A stretch of DNA of 64,000 bases from Volvox africanus (lineage: Eukaryota > Chlorophyta > Chlorophyceae > Chlamydomonadales > Volvocaceae). The notes below the pieces were generated by a model, which was not told the origin of the DNA, ran no database searches, and saw only the letters and a list, made by a program, of their open reading frames with translations. Every line of letters starts with the position of its first letter. Within the stretch, counting starts at the first letter, position 1. Both the position numbers and the translations under genes were made by a program. Positions 1 to 12,214 of this stretch are shown piece by piece. The stretch lies in assembly GCA_030268105.1 (NCBI GenBank), contig BSDZ01000094.1, positions 3,506,501 to 3,570,500 on the forward strand. The letters are read 5' to 3'.

Positions 1-678
1 GTAGGTATGTATATGTAACTTCGTTCCCAGCTAAAATGGGGACGACAACAGAGGGACATACATTGCTATGTCGCATGCGTGATGCCGAATATTCCATTTG
101 TTTCTGAATCCTAACCCCCCCCCTACCTATTATATGTTAATGATATTCCACTGGCGGCGCCTCAGTACCCTGCTGCTATTCGATGCAAGTATATAGCATA
201 TGAAACGGTGTGAGAGGTGTGATGAGGAAGAGTGAGATGCAGTTTAATGTATCTGCACTGTACAGCAATATTGCACTGCTGGTACCCTGACGCCTACAAT
301 TGGAATAAACCCGTTGTTTCACAGTTCGGTCGTCTAATCATTCGACAGGGTACGGCTTTCTGCGGCTGGACGAATGAGCGAGGATTGAGGGCCGAAGGCC
401 TGAACAACGGCGAGTGAGCGAGTTCAGCAGCAGAGAGCCGTACCCTGTCTCATTCTTGACAGTATTTTTCTCATATCCTGCCTGACCCATGAGATACGTA
501 CTCTTTAAATCTTTAGGATGTTACATTGTGGCTGGACGACTTGCCCTGAAAGGGCAAGCACCAGGGGCCCTGACCAGAGGGCCGAACCACCTCTATATAC
601 GTATATATACGTATATAATTTGGGAGAAGGTTATTTATAGGAATCCGTATGAAGTAGCAAGGATGGAACTACCCTCAG
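1..678. other. AT-rich left flank without a confident gene
   Basis: I see no convincing exon here. Variants of a GTACCCTG/CAGGGTAC word recur at about 165, 281, 348 and 441. A run of TATACG units lies at about 594-617. Upstream exons of the gene ending at 2212 could lie here or to the left of the window, but no frame is long enough to call. Confidence 0.5.
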
Positions 679-2212
679 TTGCATGTCGGTGTGCGTCGGT
701 TCGTTCCACCGGCGGCCAGGACCCCAAGGCGACGGCCGTGGCGGCACAGATTGTACAGATTTGCAACAGCATGGGCTACAGCGCTGCCACGGGACACGGC
801 CGAGGTGGCGCCGCTGCCAAGGGGTTGCTGCCCCCCCACACCACCCTCGACACAAGCCGCAAGAAGACTAAGCGCGTGTACATGGGCACCTACTATGTGG
901 GTGTTTGTACGTGGCAGACTTAAAAGGTTATTGTGGTGGTCGATGTTGGCAGTCAGCAATAACCAAGTCAATGTTATACATACGTGCTCTTGTATATCCG
1001 AGGGTATGATGTTTGATTTGTATTGCTTTAGTTCCATTGTTGTGCGTGTGGGGTAGGTGATGTGTGTGGTTAACACATATATTTCAGAGCATGTATGGTC
1101 GGGCAAGATGATATGACACATATAATGGACGGGGAAGCAGCGTTGGACGGGGAATATATATATATAATATATTAGGGTTATTATAATGTATTATTATTAT
1201 AATGTATTATTAGGGTTATATTATATTATATTATATTATATTATATTATATTGTAGCAGAGATACGTACCTCAGCAGCTTTCGCCAGCTATAATTTCTGA
1301 TACAAAATGTGTGACTTCTCTTCTGTCTGTGTATGTTTGCTTTCACGAAACATAAAATGCGTAATTCTTTGTTTTTTGTACGACAGCCGCATAATAATAA
1401 CACAGGTATAGCGAGCCATGCACGCACATGTTCTCATGCATGCAAGCGACGGGGCAAGCTTCCCAATCTTCCGTCACTCATGAAACTGAGTGTGGTTACC
1501 CTGGAGGACACTGCCACTGGCGAAACGCACACAGAGATCACCGGTGTGTTTGTGTATGTGTGTGCGCGCGCGCGTACGTTTATAAATGTGAAGTACTCGG
1601 AATAACTATTTGAAATAACAGCATCTCCTTATTAGCAGACCCCATATTTTATGGCGCGGGTTTTGAGCTATACCATTAGTATTAGTAAGCCAAGGCCAAC
1701 TTAACCAATCAGGCCTTGATGCGTTTTCTCTATGTGTCTGTGTTTGTGTTTGTGTGCGTATTCATTTGTATGCTATGTGTATGTACTTAAGGCGCTGATG
1801 TGCAGTGCACTACGCACGTACAGCTGGCAGTATGACATCTGGATCCCTTGTGCCTGCCCGTTTTTTTACTTAAAAATAACACCCTGATACACTTACGTGT
1901 AATCGTGAACATTTTGCAGGTACAATACCTGAGTTGAATTTCTGGCTGGAGCAGCTGATGCTGAGGGATCCTGGCGGTGGCAACTGCGCTGCCGACAGCA
2001 ACAGCAGCAGCGGCAACGGCAGCGGTGGCGACGGTGATAGTGTTAGCGGCGACGATGTCTGGTGTGTGGGGCCAGTTGAGGGCCTCGGGAAGTTCCTGGC
2101 CGCGCTGAACAGCGGGATTTTGCAGGGGGCAGCAAGGGAGCAGCAGTTCGCGTTTACGGGATCCAACGCCACCATGGGCGGTGTATCACCATGGTACCCC
2201 GGAGAAGTGTGA
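679..2212 (+). CDS. C-terminal two exons of an unrecognised protein (5' part not found)
   Basis: Two exons join in phase. Exon A runs from about 679 (after a CTCAG acceptor; this edge is uncertain) to 900 and ends one base into a codon. The intron is 901-1919, and the last exon is 1920-2212, after ATTTTGCAG, ending in TGA at 2210. The joined sequence reads through the splice as TYYVG-TIPELNFWLEQLM. Exon A has a basic stretch (SRKKTKRVYMGTYY). The last exon has an acidic Ser/Asn/Gly linker followed by a hydrophobic stretch around VWCVGPVEGLGKFLAAL. I do not recognise the family and the N-terminus is missing. The support is an uninterrupted frame, good splice sites and GC-rich codon use between AT-rich flanks. 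No TGTAA signal is obvious just downstream. Confidence 0.5.
1143..1254. repeat. AT microsatellite inside the intron of the first gene
   Basis: TATA and TATTA/TTATA units run almost without a break. The cleanest part is a TTATA pentamer array at about 1214-1252. Confidence 0.8.
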
Positions 2213-4830
2213 AGATGGTAATATCTTGTCAGTCCTCATGCACACCGGAAGTAGCAGCACGCAGGCTGAAACAGCTAGCTACAAGGCAGCCGGGCATGGG
2301 GGTGGCTATCGTGCACGCATGGAGGTCGGCTGCGTGGCTGCGTCCTTTGTGATAGGCCGTGGTGGGTCCGGCAGGGACAACGGCGGACTGAGCTGATGAC
2401 GTCACAATTAGCACCCACCCAGTTGACCCCTAATTGAAGGCAACAAGCCGGCGGTGGTATATGTGTGCTGGATGAATGAAGTAAGCTCAGAGAACAACCC
2501 GGAGTGTGGAGCGAGGGTACCGGTGGTTATAGGGAGGGCGGAAGGGCTCGCCATGGGGCTTGCGTGTTAGGCCAAAAGAAGAGACTGATGATGAAGGAAA
2601 CTACGATTTGCCGTTTTGCCGAAGCAAAACGTTAGGGATAGATCGCGCAGGGGGGGGGGCTTGCCGGAGGGAGCGATCCAGCAGGAAGGTCTGCCCAGCG
2701 TTGATGAGGGAACAACTGTATAAGGCATTGCTTGTTGTACCAGGGTACGTATGCACTGGTTCTGAACGGTGAACCAGTAACGGTAGTAACCAGTACGAAA
2801 CGGTATATGAACGGTTTAAAGACGGTCGATCTGATGAGTCCGGCAGCTTCATCATTCCCTCTGATTGGTGTCTAGGTACTGAGATGCCCGTGGAACGGAG
2901 CCTTACATGGAAGCTTGATTGCATTTCATAGGTTGCTTTTCATAGGTTGCTCGGTTACCACCCGCCGTTACCACCCGCTGTTATCATATTTACGTGCATA
3001 ACATAGCAGATGCAGTAAGTGGCGTTGAAGACAAGGACCCATCATTGTATGTACCCATATGCAAAAAGATGCTCGCCCAGCACGAAGCACGCAAGCAGTA
3101 GCAGGCAACTGCGTCTTTAGATCTTTATTTACTTGACTAAATAGCAACTTGACCGGATACCATTTATATATCGATGACAAGCTCGTTCGAGCTCGTACGG
3201 AACAGAAATAAGGCGCACAGGACGACCTTCTGATAAGGTGGATGCCGCGCCGTGCAACCGATAATAATAAAAAAGGTGTATCTTCAAATGCGATTGTAGC
3301 AATAAAAAAGCAATAAGCAGAAATATTCATAGCTAATGAATTTGCTGGTTTTGACCTGTAAAATTAAGAAGCGATCGATGTGGCGTGAAAGTATTGTTTC
3401 CCGCAATCGCTCGCAGCTATCAATCTGTCGGACCGTACAAAGCAAAACGATTGTTTAGATACGCCAAAATCCTAACCAGGCAAGGGCGTAGGTTCCAACA
3501 AGAGTGCTAAAAAAGTTATACTTTGCGGATTAGTGATGAGTGGTTAGGTTACACTTTAATGATGCATGCATGGTAGTTGGCCCGATGTTGCTCGGACTAC
3601 CGTCAAGCAAATCAGGTAACGTACGTACAACTACGGCAAGCCTTCGTTAGGATAATGCATATGTGACAAGGACCTATCATTCAACACAAAATGACGTTGC
3701 CCACAAGAATGCGCAGATGGAATCCCGTTTTTATGTTGTCGGTTTTTTTTCTTCAGTAGTCGGCCCACATAACCCCATTAGTTCAAACGCCTAACCCCAT
3801 TAGTACGAACGCCTAACAAAACCTTTCGCCTACCCTTGAAATTAATTTGTAGAGGACCAATTTAAGCCAATGTGATAATAAATTGTTTATTTAGACAGCT
3901 GTCCAACGCACGCACACGTGACTGGCTGGGTGGCTTTCGGCAGCAGTTGTTCGCCGCCTGCTAGTCGAGTAAGTTGCTTGCTCGCTCAGCATTCAGCTCT
4001 CATGTCTGTCTGCTGCATGGTCTGCATGCATGCATTTGATGAACAATTGCATGCAGAAGAATGTTTTTTTCTCTAAATCAATGTTATTCGTGTGCATTAT
4101 ACGCATCTTGCAGGTTTACAAGCATAGCGATGAATCAACATGCATGGTATTCTACTAATAATTAGCTTCTTCTTGAAACAGCGGCCAGTAGTAACAATCA
4201 AGGTATGTTATCTTTCATTTTGTGTCACCGTGAAATAAAGCTAGGGCGTGTCGCGCGCCAGGAAGAAGGATTCTTGATTGCTTGCTTGACTACATCAACA
4301 GCATGATGACAAGGGACTGCTTCCATGCCTGCATGCATTATGACACGCACACACGCCGCGCCGCTTGACAACTGCTCGGATTTTAGCTACGGTATCGTAG
4401 TCGTCCAATGGTAGGGCGCGCGGGTCGATGAATGTATGTACATAAATGCGCATAAATGTATGTACAAATCCATAACATGCTTCTATGTAGACCAGCAGCT
4501 GTGCCTGCTAAGCCGTTTCCAAAACGGCTGGGCAAAACGGCTGCCTACCTGCCCGCTGCCTCGCGGAACAACGAATAAAGCCCCACACACACGTATATTA
4601 TATTCTATATACTTAATAGATGGCTATTTGTCCAGGATGGAAGATATTAATCATTGCGATACACTGTTCTAATAGATAGCAACAGGAATTGTTTAGTTCC
4701 CGTTTTGTGTCCCCGTTTGAGTCCCCGTTTATATTTTTAAAAATATATATTATATGTTACGAGCCGGTTTTTGAAAAAAACATCGGGTTTATCAGCAGAA
4801 GCACGCAAAGGTTTCCGAAACAAAAAAATC
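2213..4830. other. Intergenic stretch with short direct repeats
   Basis: No supported gene. A roughly 21-bp unit containing CTAACCCCATTAGT is directly repeated at about 3770 and 3790. Words built on AACGGT and ACCAGT recur at about 2755-2825. Short frames here lack splice support and a consistent codon bias. Confidence 0.5.
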
Positions 4831-4839
4831 TATATTTCC

Positions 4840-5742
4840 GACTTCTGACTCCATGGCCTCGGGCCGCTACGGGTAAGCCTATTACTTCCTTCCCGATTGC
4901 GTTACCACACTACTGCCCGCCACAATCCAAACGATCAGCGGATTTACAATCCCTCGCAGGTCATTCCGCCGTCATTATTATCAATTCGTCGGGCTGCCAA
5001 AAACAACTTAACGACACCATCACTTAACTCATTAACCAGCAACGCCACCACCTGGTCCCCACGTAAGTTTTTACCCCGCCTCCGGCTTCCAAAAAGCCTC
5101 TTCAGAACAAATCCGTAAACGCTCTCAAGGTATGTTACTTTGTTGTTGTCGCCCAAACAAAATTAGTGACGCGTAAAGACGTGATATCACCTCCTTATGT
5201 GCGATACCGTCCTCACGGACCCAAAAGAGCCGCATCAATACCTGACACAGCTGCGCTTCGGCTCTGCTTTTTTGTTGCTCTTTAGTGCTTTAATTGCGTC
5301 ATCACTTCAATCTTTAAGACTAACCCAGATTGTCTGCGACATCAGTTTATTGAGCGCCGCACCAACGATGAGCCCAGCACTGAGGTCACACGTAAGATTT
5401 CGGAAATGCGCTCACAACCTAGTGTGACACAATAACAATTTGATCGTGGCACCGTGTGAAACAAGGCGAACGCGGCGCTAATTGTTCCACGGAACAGCGC
5501 ACTGCGCTTTCATTCCGTACTGTACCACTTCGATGCCCTGTTTCACATTTCGTATATGTTTGAATCCACGCCACTATGCTCCGCTGGTTTGTTCTTAACT
5601 ACTACTTTATGGCTGATTAAACCTGCGTTTTTCCGTTCGGCATTCGTCGTGCAGTCTGAAGCCAACCCAGACGGACCGCTCCGCGCGATATACAACTTCG
5701 CTCCATTAAGGACCAACATGTAAGCTGGCTTTCCTCCGGACA
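4840..5742 (+). pseudogene. Decayed coding-like region, possible relic of a mobile element
   Basis: Several plus-strand frame pieces look protein-like but are broken by stops. One piece starts near 5060 (GFQKASSEQIRKRSQ), reaches a possible donor at about 5130 and resumes after ATTAG as TRKDVISPPYVRYRPHG. A second frame, from about 5294, reads RTNDEPSTEVTRKISEMRS and reaches stops at about 5425 and 5452. The same frame resumes as NSALRFHSVLYHFDALF and ends at TAA 5740. Long stretches sharing one frame with only isolated stops are what a degenerating gene or transposon fragment would show. I could not assign a family, and a gene with more introns is not excluded. Confidence 0.25.
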
Positions 5743-6341
5743 TGTTTTGAGGCTTTCAAAGGCGCTTGGTTATGGGGGTTGCTTTTGCTCTAGAACTCTT
5801 GTAGCTAAAGTCACCCGATGAGGCCCTGGCAAGGCCGAAACGCGTCGTGACGTGCCTTGCTCTTTTGCTTCTGGGTTTCATTTAGCATTCCTTCCTAGCT
5901 TGCCTTTGTCTGATTTTCTTTTCTCCGTTCCTCTATTCTAGTACCTAGTTTTTTTCCGTTCCGTTCATACCCCTTGTTCAACATGTCTTTCAGTCTTCCA
6001 AATTTGCCCTCCTTCACGACCACTTGTTTTACACTCTCACTCGTTTTTGTACAACACGGCCCCACCCCGTTTTCGAGATCCTTACTAATCTCACCAATCA
6101 CCAGCAGCAGCACATACATCAATCGCTGCCTTTGGTGCTCTGTCGCCGATGACCGAGACCTGCCGTGTCTGTCTAGGCAGATGGATTTCACCAGCTGTCG
6201 TTTTGCTACCACCTTCAACAGTGTGCATGAAACTACCCTGCTCCTGGAAGGCTCGACTGTTATGAATGCTGGTAATAACCACTACTTGTGCTGCAACTTG
6301 GGCGACCACACCTTTTAAGCAGCACCACCAGCAGCACCAAC
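5743..6341. other. Intergenic; upstream region of the Glu/Ala-repeat ORF
   Basis: No supported gene. The same frame as the decayed region stays partly open here, but stops are frequent. No TATA box is evident near 6342. Confidence 0.4.
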
Positions 6342-8549
6342 ATGGCGGCCGAGTGTCGTCAACGACCTCCAAACGTTTTGTTTAATCGGTTGATGATCAG
6401 CAGTCGTGACAATAACGCTGATGAGATTGCGATCCCTAATTATCAGGTTGCCTGCTGCTGCCATGCGGGTATCGATACCGTTGATGAAGCTGAAACAAAT
6501 GTCGTCCTACACACACAAATGTCGCTCCAGGGGCGGCCCCGACGACGACGTCTGCACTGTAGCTCCCCCCCCGCCATCAAGGATGACGACGACGAGGAGG
6601 AAGAGGGTGATGAGGAGGGGAAATACATGCAGCAGGGGTTACTGATGATGACGAAGCGTCATGACTGTCCGGCGGTTTCCACCCAGCTGATGTTTAAGGC
6701 CAGCAAGGAAACGAGGATGCTATTAGAAACCGCCGCCAGTAGGGGCAGCAAGCCCCAGGCGGCAATAACAGCTCGTGATGGCGCCGAGGCCCTGCCGCCG
6801 CCGTCGTCCACAACATATCCCACAGCGGGCACTAGTGGCCCCCTGTCCATTGATCTAACTCAAGCGCAGCTGACAGACGACGTTACCGTGTGTTCGTCCT
6901 GGGGCGACCCGGCGGCGGCGGAGGCGGCAGAAGCAGCAGAGGCGACGGAGGCGGCGGAGGCGGCGGAGGAGGCGGCGGAGGCGACAGAGGCGGCAGAGGC
7001 GGCAGACGCGGCAGAGGTGGCGGAGGCGGCAGTGGCGGCGGAGGCGGCAGAGGTGGCGGAGGCGGCAGTGGCGGCGGAGGCGGCAGAGGCGGCAGAGGTG
7101 GCAGAGGTGGCGGAGGCGGCAGTGGCGGCGGAGGCGGCAGAGGCGATGACTGCACCCGCGGCTGAAGTAGTGGGACCAGCAGGATGGCCAAAAATGGTTT
7201 CGGCTGAAATTGCGATCGTTAACCTCCACGAAAGATTCACTCCAGGAGGAGGGATCTTCGATACCGCCTCGTTTGAATACCTGGAAAGGAGTGCCTTGAT
7301 GAATCTGGAGGAGCCGTATTGCCCGTGGAGGCCATCATCACCCTGCCGGCGTCGGAGCCCCAGCAGCTCCGCATTAACTATGGATGTGTGGGCTGCAGCA
7401 GCAGCCGCGGCAAGGGCAGCGGCAGAGGCGGCGGCGGCCGCAGACGCAGCGGCCGCGGCCGCAGGTGAGGCGGCGGCCATTGCCGCGACAGCAGCTGAGG
7501 CGGCAGAGATAGCGGCTGTAATGGCGGAGGTCGCGGCGGCAGGGGCGGTGGCGGCAGCGGCGGCGGCGGCAGCAGCGACGTCAGCAGGAGTTGGCTATCG
7601 CTCCGAACATCCCATGAGCTGCTTGCTTCGATACGTTGTTGACCATCATGATCATCTGTGTGCCTCTCGTGGGTCAGCTTCAGAAACGCTGCCGGTGTTG
7701 GCCAATGATCTGCTGCCGCATAACAGCAGCGCCTCCACTTCCTCAGTCGGCGGGTCCAACTTTACGTACAATCATTTCGAATCAGCACCCGACAATAACG
7801 GCAATATACTCCATCATCGCCCTCAAGACATCACATCTCACGGAATAATTCGGCGGCCATGCCAAGTGGGATACTATGTGGCGGCGCCGCCGGCGGATGT
7901 ATTGTACTTTACGGCGTGCATGCTAGGCCGATCGCCAAAAGTGGTAGAGAACGCAGCCGTGGAGGCGGCTACTATTACTGACAGCCTGCTGTTTTCAATG
8001 GAACAGGGTTGCGGTGCACTTGGTTCATCGGTGTGCAGCGATGGTGGCCCCACTACTCCCAACTGCGGCGGCGGCGGCGGCTTGGAGGGCGCGGTGGAGC
8101 CGTGCTTGCGTCCTGCAGAAGGGCCTTGCCCCACAAATGAGTCGTCGGGAATCATGTTATACCGGCCTTCCATTCCGATAAAGGGTCTCACCCAGATGCT
8201 GGAAACATTCACAGTGGGGAATATCGAAAGACCAGTGGCGACAGCGGCGGCGGCGGCGGCGGCGGCAGCGGAGGCGGAAGCGGAAGGAGCAGCGGAGGTG
8301 GCAGTGGAGGCAGCGGCGGTAGCAGAGGCGGCGCGGATACCGTCGTCGTCGTCGTTGCTGGCGGTCTCACCGGCGCAGTGCCAGCTGACTTCGGGCGTTT
8401 TGAAGTCGCCGCCGCCGTCACAGCTGCGAGAGGCACACGGAACGTTTCGGGTGGCTGCGGCGGCATGCCGCAATCTTCGCAGGCTGGTTCGGAAACCAAT
8501 AACTTGCTGCCTGTTTCCAGATTGGAAAGCTGGATATATATATAGCTAG
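6342..8549 (+). CDS. Glu/Ala-repeat low-complexity protein, hypothetical
   Basis: A single open frame of 735 codons. I chose ATG 6342 because its context, ACCAACATGGCGGCC, fits the algal start consensus; the frame is blocked upstream by TAA near 6274. The protein begins with a mixed segment and an acidic run near residue 90 (DDDDEEEEGDEEG). A long Glu-Ala repeat follows (about residues 190-270), then poly-Ala around 350-420, a non-repetitive part with normal composition (about 425-620), another Ala/Glu block, and a C-terminus ending SWKAGYIYS-like before TAG 8547. The non-repetitive stretch is the best sign that the frame is real. The repeats also keep a Gly-rich frame and antisense frames open, so the model is uncertain. 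No known domain is recognisable. A TGTAA lies at 8996, rather far downstream. Confidence 0.45.
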   Translation: MAAECRQRPPNVLFNRLMISSRDNNADEIAIPNYQVACCCHAGIDTVDEAETNVVLHTQMSLQGRPRRRRLHCSSPPAIKDDDDEEEEGDEEGKYMQQGLLMMTKRHDCPAVSTQLMFKASKETRMLLETAASRGSKPQAAITARDGAEALPPPSSTTYPTAGTSGPLSIDLTQAQLTDDVTVCSSWGDPAAAEAAEAAEATEAAEAAEEAAEATEAAEAADAAEVAEAAVAAEAAEVAEAAVAAEAAEAAEVAEVAEAAVAAEAAEAMTAPAAEVVGPAGWPKMVSAEIAIVNLHERFTPGGGIFDTASFEYLERSALMNLEEPYCPWRPSSPCRRRSPSSSALTMDVWAAAAAAARAAAEAAAAADAAAAAAGEAAAIAATAAEAAEIAAVMAEVAAAGAVAAAAAAAAATSAGVGYRSEHPMSCLLRYVVDHHDHLCASRGSASETLPVLANDLLPHNSSASTSSVGGSNFTYNHFESAPDNNGNILHHRPQDITSHGIIRRPCQVGYYVAAPPADVLYFTACMLGRSPKVVENAAVEAATITDSLLFSMEQGCGALGSSVCSDGGPTTPNCGGGGGLEGAVEPCLRPAEGPCPTNESSGIMLYRPSIPIKGLTQMLETFTVGNIERPVATAAAAAAAAAEAEAEGAAEVAVEAAAVAEAARIPSSSSLLAVSPAQCQLTSGVLKSPPPSQLREAHGTFRVAAAACRNLRRLVRKPITCCLFPDWKAGYIYS
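6908..7146 (+). repeat. GAGGCGGCA/GAGGCGGCG hexa/nonamer repeat array in coding sequence
   Basis: Imperfect tandem units of GAGGCGGCR with GTGGCG variants encode the Glu-Ala block of the ORF at 6342-8549. A shorter array of the same kind lies at about 8240-8330. Confidence 0.8.
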
Positions 8550-11108
8550 CGAAGGAAGTAATGGCTCATACCATGCGACGACAGCGAAGCCATTCATGGA
8601 GATTGACTGAATGGCTGGGTGCATTGGTTTGCAAACTTGGGCATGCATACACGTAAATATCTCGTAAACAACATCACAAGCAATCTAGGAATTCAGCAGC
8701 CAGCAGTATCAACATCTTCGGGGACATACAATGCATTTCGGTCGCAAACTAGCTGCTGGGATCTGCAGGATGGAGGGCATGAGCTAAAGAGGTGACGTAG
8801 TTAATAATCTTGCCGTTCGCTGTATATCAGATAGGTGAAGGGAACTGGAACCGGAATAGAGCTACATTGAGCCAGCGCGACGTATGTACTAGTGAGTGCA
8901 TATATGCCCGTATAGATCTAGCTGGAGGGACGACGGACATGCATGCATGCATGGCTCGGTAACGCAAAGCTCGCTCGCATCCGTCGTACTGATGATGTAA
9001 TCAGTTGCTTGTTAAAGCAATAATCTATGGAGGCAGAATGCGTACGGACGTACGGACGTATTCTATGTAGGCCGGGAGGAAGGAATCGATGGAAGCGATG
9101 AGGTAGCATATATCATATATGGAACTGTGGCACGTAGAAACATATGGAGTATGGAAGCAGTAGTGCCGGGCAGCCCGTGCGCGAGCTTGGGGACGGAGAA
9201 AAGTCAGATGTGTATGTACGTCATAATAGTGCATGCCTGCATGCATGCGTACGCGCGTATACGCATGCTTACATACGTACATACGGCAATCATAGGTAAT
9301 TACGATGTTTACGTTTTTAGGACAAGTAATCATCTAATAATAAGATCTATGCATATTTTCACTATACGAATGCATGCATGCTTCATTTACGCAAAACGTC
9401 GTCCAGGTGATTGGTCGATCAACCACATGGATGCATACATACACGCATGCATGCATTCGCGGCCATATCAGTTGCCGTACGTATGTGCAAGATATACTTT
9501 GATACGTAAATTCGAATGGATTCGTTGCAAGCATGAGTGGTAATTACCTACTGCATGGTGCTGCTGCCGCATCTGCATTTAGGGTTGCACGGTTACTGAT
9601 GAATCGATACGCACGAGGGGGGGGGGGGGTGCCACCACTCCCGCGCCTTCCTTCATCCGCCACCGATTACCTGGAGCATCATCAACCTGCCCGCGCGCAA
9701 TGCATCAAGGAACTCATAAATCACGTGAAGTAACGTCCTCAAGCGAGCCATGGGCTTCTTAGATTGTCGAGTACGTACGCATATATTTGCACGTACATTA
9801 TTAGCTAGGTACGTCTACCTCCATAGGTGGCTGGGAATATCTTGGACGCGATTCGAGGTGGGTGTTCCACCACTACCACCGTAAGTCCATTATTAGCTTT
9901 GCTACTGCTACGGCTGCCAGTGAGTCAATTAACCAAGGCGCGCAGCATGCATGCAGGTGGACATGCGGTAGATCGATAGATCGATGAACTTGCTGGTGCA
10001 AGCGAGCGACAGGGTTACGTCCTTAATAATAACTAAGTTGCCTGCTTGACTACCTGTGTACGGACACTGTGTGTTGTTCATTATTAGTTAAGATTAAGGT
10101 GATCATTGCTGCCGGTGATTTGTTTATTAAAATGAAAATGGCTTGCTGAGCCTTCATCCAAATTGGCTCGTTAGTAACTGGCAGCTTGCCCCTAACGGAG
10201 GATGCTGATTGCCTGCTTACTTGCCATACGTAAGATATTTCACTGAGGTAGGAAGAGCTAGCTACCGCGCGCCTGCCTTATTCTCACGTATATCAGGCAT
10301 CGTACGTTACGTTTGCTTACTTGTTTATGTGCACCACATCTTCATTCCTGCATCCGCCATTTAGTTCTACATTTGCGGTGGTCGTGCTTCGTTTTATATT
10401 TGTACTTGTATGCGCTGTGTGCATGTGTGCTATTATTATCGATGCGTGCCGCGGGGTGAGGTGACCCTTGAAGATTGCGCGATCGATTAATGTGTGCGTG
10501 CGCCTTGCTTGCTTGCGGCTATGCATTATATCTACCTATCTACCTATTAAATCCGAGATCCGAGATCCACTAGTTACCGTTTGCTTTCGTTATACAATTG
10601 TTTTCTGGTACCAACACAAACCCTCAACAAAGGTACAGGACTCATATATACCTGCCTGATGCGCACGCAGCAGTGTGCATAGGTTCGTTCCATCAATCCG
10701 TAATAATTATATCCATCCTGATTGTTGGCTGACTATTAGATGGCTTTTCATTAGTTTCTTGATTTGGATGTAAATTATTATATATTGTCTGCATTGCTTT
10801 TAGACTGCTAATTGTTGCTAATCTATGATGATAAACTGACTGCAGTAGTCGTCAGTAACTGTTGATGATAAATGTATGTATGTGACTGGAGCTTGGCGGC
10901 TTCGCTGATCGGGAAATTAATGGCTTTTGTTATCCATATCCTGGGATCTGCCGGTCGCTCGTCCCAGTACGGCAACTTCAGAGGTCCATCGGTCGCATAG
11001 ATCGATTGATTGCTGATAGCTCCGATCTTTCGCTCGGCGGGTTTGTTCGGGCATGGATGCATGGATGGATGGCTTTGGGTGGCTGCATGTGATTATGTAT
11101 GTGATTAT

Positions 11109-11123
11109 GTATGTGTATGCGTA

Positions 11124-11184
<61 letters not shown>

Positions 11185-11188
11185 GTGC
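11109..11188. repeat. (TATGTG)n microsatellite
   Basis: About 13 almost perfect TATGTG hexamers. All frames across it are open and encode only Cys-Val or Tyr-Thr-type dipeptides. Confidence 0.95.
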
Positions 11189-11589
11189 GTGTATGATACA
11201 CAACGTAGTATTACCCACCTTCCTGCCTATCTACGTACCTACCTACCGTTATGCCTTCGTCTGTTAGTTTCCCAGTATCGGTGCGCACGCACACGCGTGC
11301 GTGTGTGTATGCAAGTACGTATGTCCTTAGGTCATCACTTTCCAAGCAACCTACATACCGTCCCGGCGACCACACATGCAATTTACGTTGAAGATTGTGT
11401 ACGGGGGGGCGGGCAAGTCGTGCTATTTTCGAGCCTTACGTGCTTCGTGTCATGTCGTTTCTGTTTTGTTACATGTTGACCCGCATACCTATCTAACTAG
11501 CTAGTGGAAAGTGCTACCTAATTAACGAACCTCGTGCATGTTTATGGCGGGATCATACCCGCCGCGTTTGACACTTGCTTCATGTATTG

Positions 11590-11690
11590 GTGATTGTTGA
11601 TGGTTGTTGGATGATTGTTGATGGTTGTTGGTTGATTGTTGGTTGATTGTTGGTTGATTGTTGGATGATTGTTGATGGTTGTTGGTTGAT
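11590..11690. repeat. TTGATGGTTGTTGG minisatellite
   Basis: Tandem units built from TTGATGGTTG, TTGGATGATTG and TTGGTTGATTG alternate over about 100 bp. Confidence 0.85.
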
Positions 11691-12187
11691 ATTTTTGATG
11701 GTTCGAGTACAGTTGCGGCAGCTTCGTTCTGTGTACTTACGTACGTACGGCTACAAGCATATCATTTGCAGGGGAACTAATGGAGCCCGGGCGTGGTACG
11801 TACGTAGCTTCGTACATTACGTCATTGGAGCTACGCGGCCGCTGGCTATATCCAGCTGCACAGCGATGGAATGGCGGTTTATGATGATGTCGTCGGGCTC
11901 CCATGCAAGTGCCGCCTGCCTGCTGCAGTGTGTACTCTGCCGTTTACCATTTCCATGGACAGAGCGAGTTCGATTGCGTAAAAGCAAAAGCCTATCTAGG
12001 ACGCATACAGTACCACCCGAGGAAACACGGAGATAGCTGGACATATGGACCCGGTATTATCATGATGGTGAAGATGTCTAATTTTAACGATAGTAACTCA
12101 CGAGCTCTTTGTCTATAGCATATGATACAACCAATCCCAACAACAGGTTCTGCTGTGATGGTGTGTGGTGGAGAGCAGGGAGCCAAT

Positions 12188-12214
12188 CACTATAACAAGA
12201 GATTCGTGCGTTAG
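12188..12214 (+). repeat. Left terminal inverted repeat of the CACTA-like element
   Basis: Starts CACTATAACAAG and ends TTCGTGCGTTAG. It pairs with 16451-16477 with two mismatches and is preceded by AAT. Confidence 0.9.

Larger units (their letters stand above)
8550..12187. other. Gene-poor AT-rich stretch with palindromic tetranucleotide runs
   Basis: No supported gene. Self-complementary tetranucleotide runs are very frequent: GCATGCATGCATG at about 8938, 9235, 9376 and 9440; TACGTACG at about 9768 and 11731; GATCGATAGATCGATC-type words near 9970; and AGCTAGCTA words. Two minisatellite-like arrays are listed separately. Short frames in the stretch are translations of these repeats. Confidence 0.6.

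Noticed and set aside
5294..6341. Stop-codon reassignment, because one frame reads through several stops
   Set aside because: All well-supported genes in the window end normally at TAA, TAG or TGA, so decay is the simpler explanation.
10917..11267. Frames across the TATGTG array
   Set aside because: They encode only dipeptide repeats from the microsatellite.
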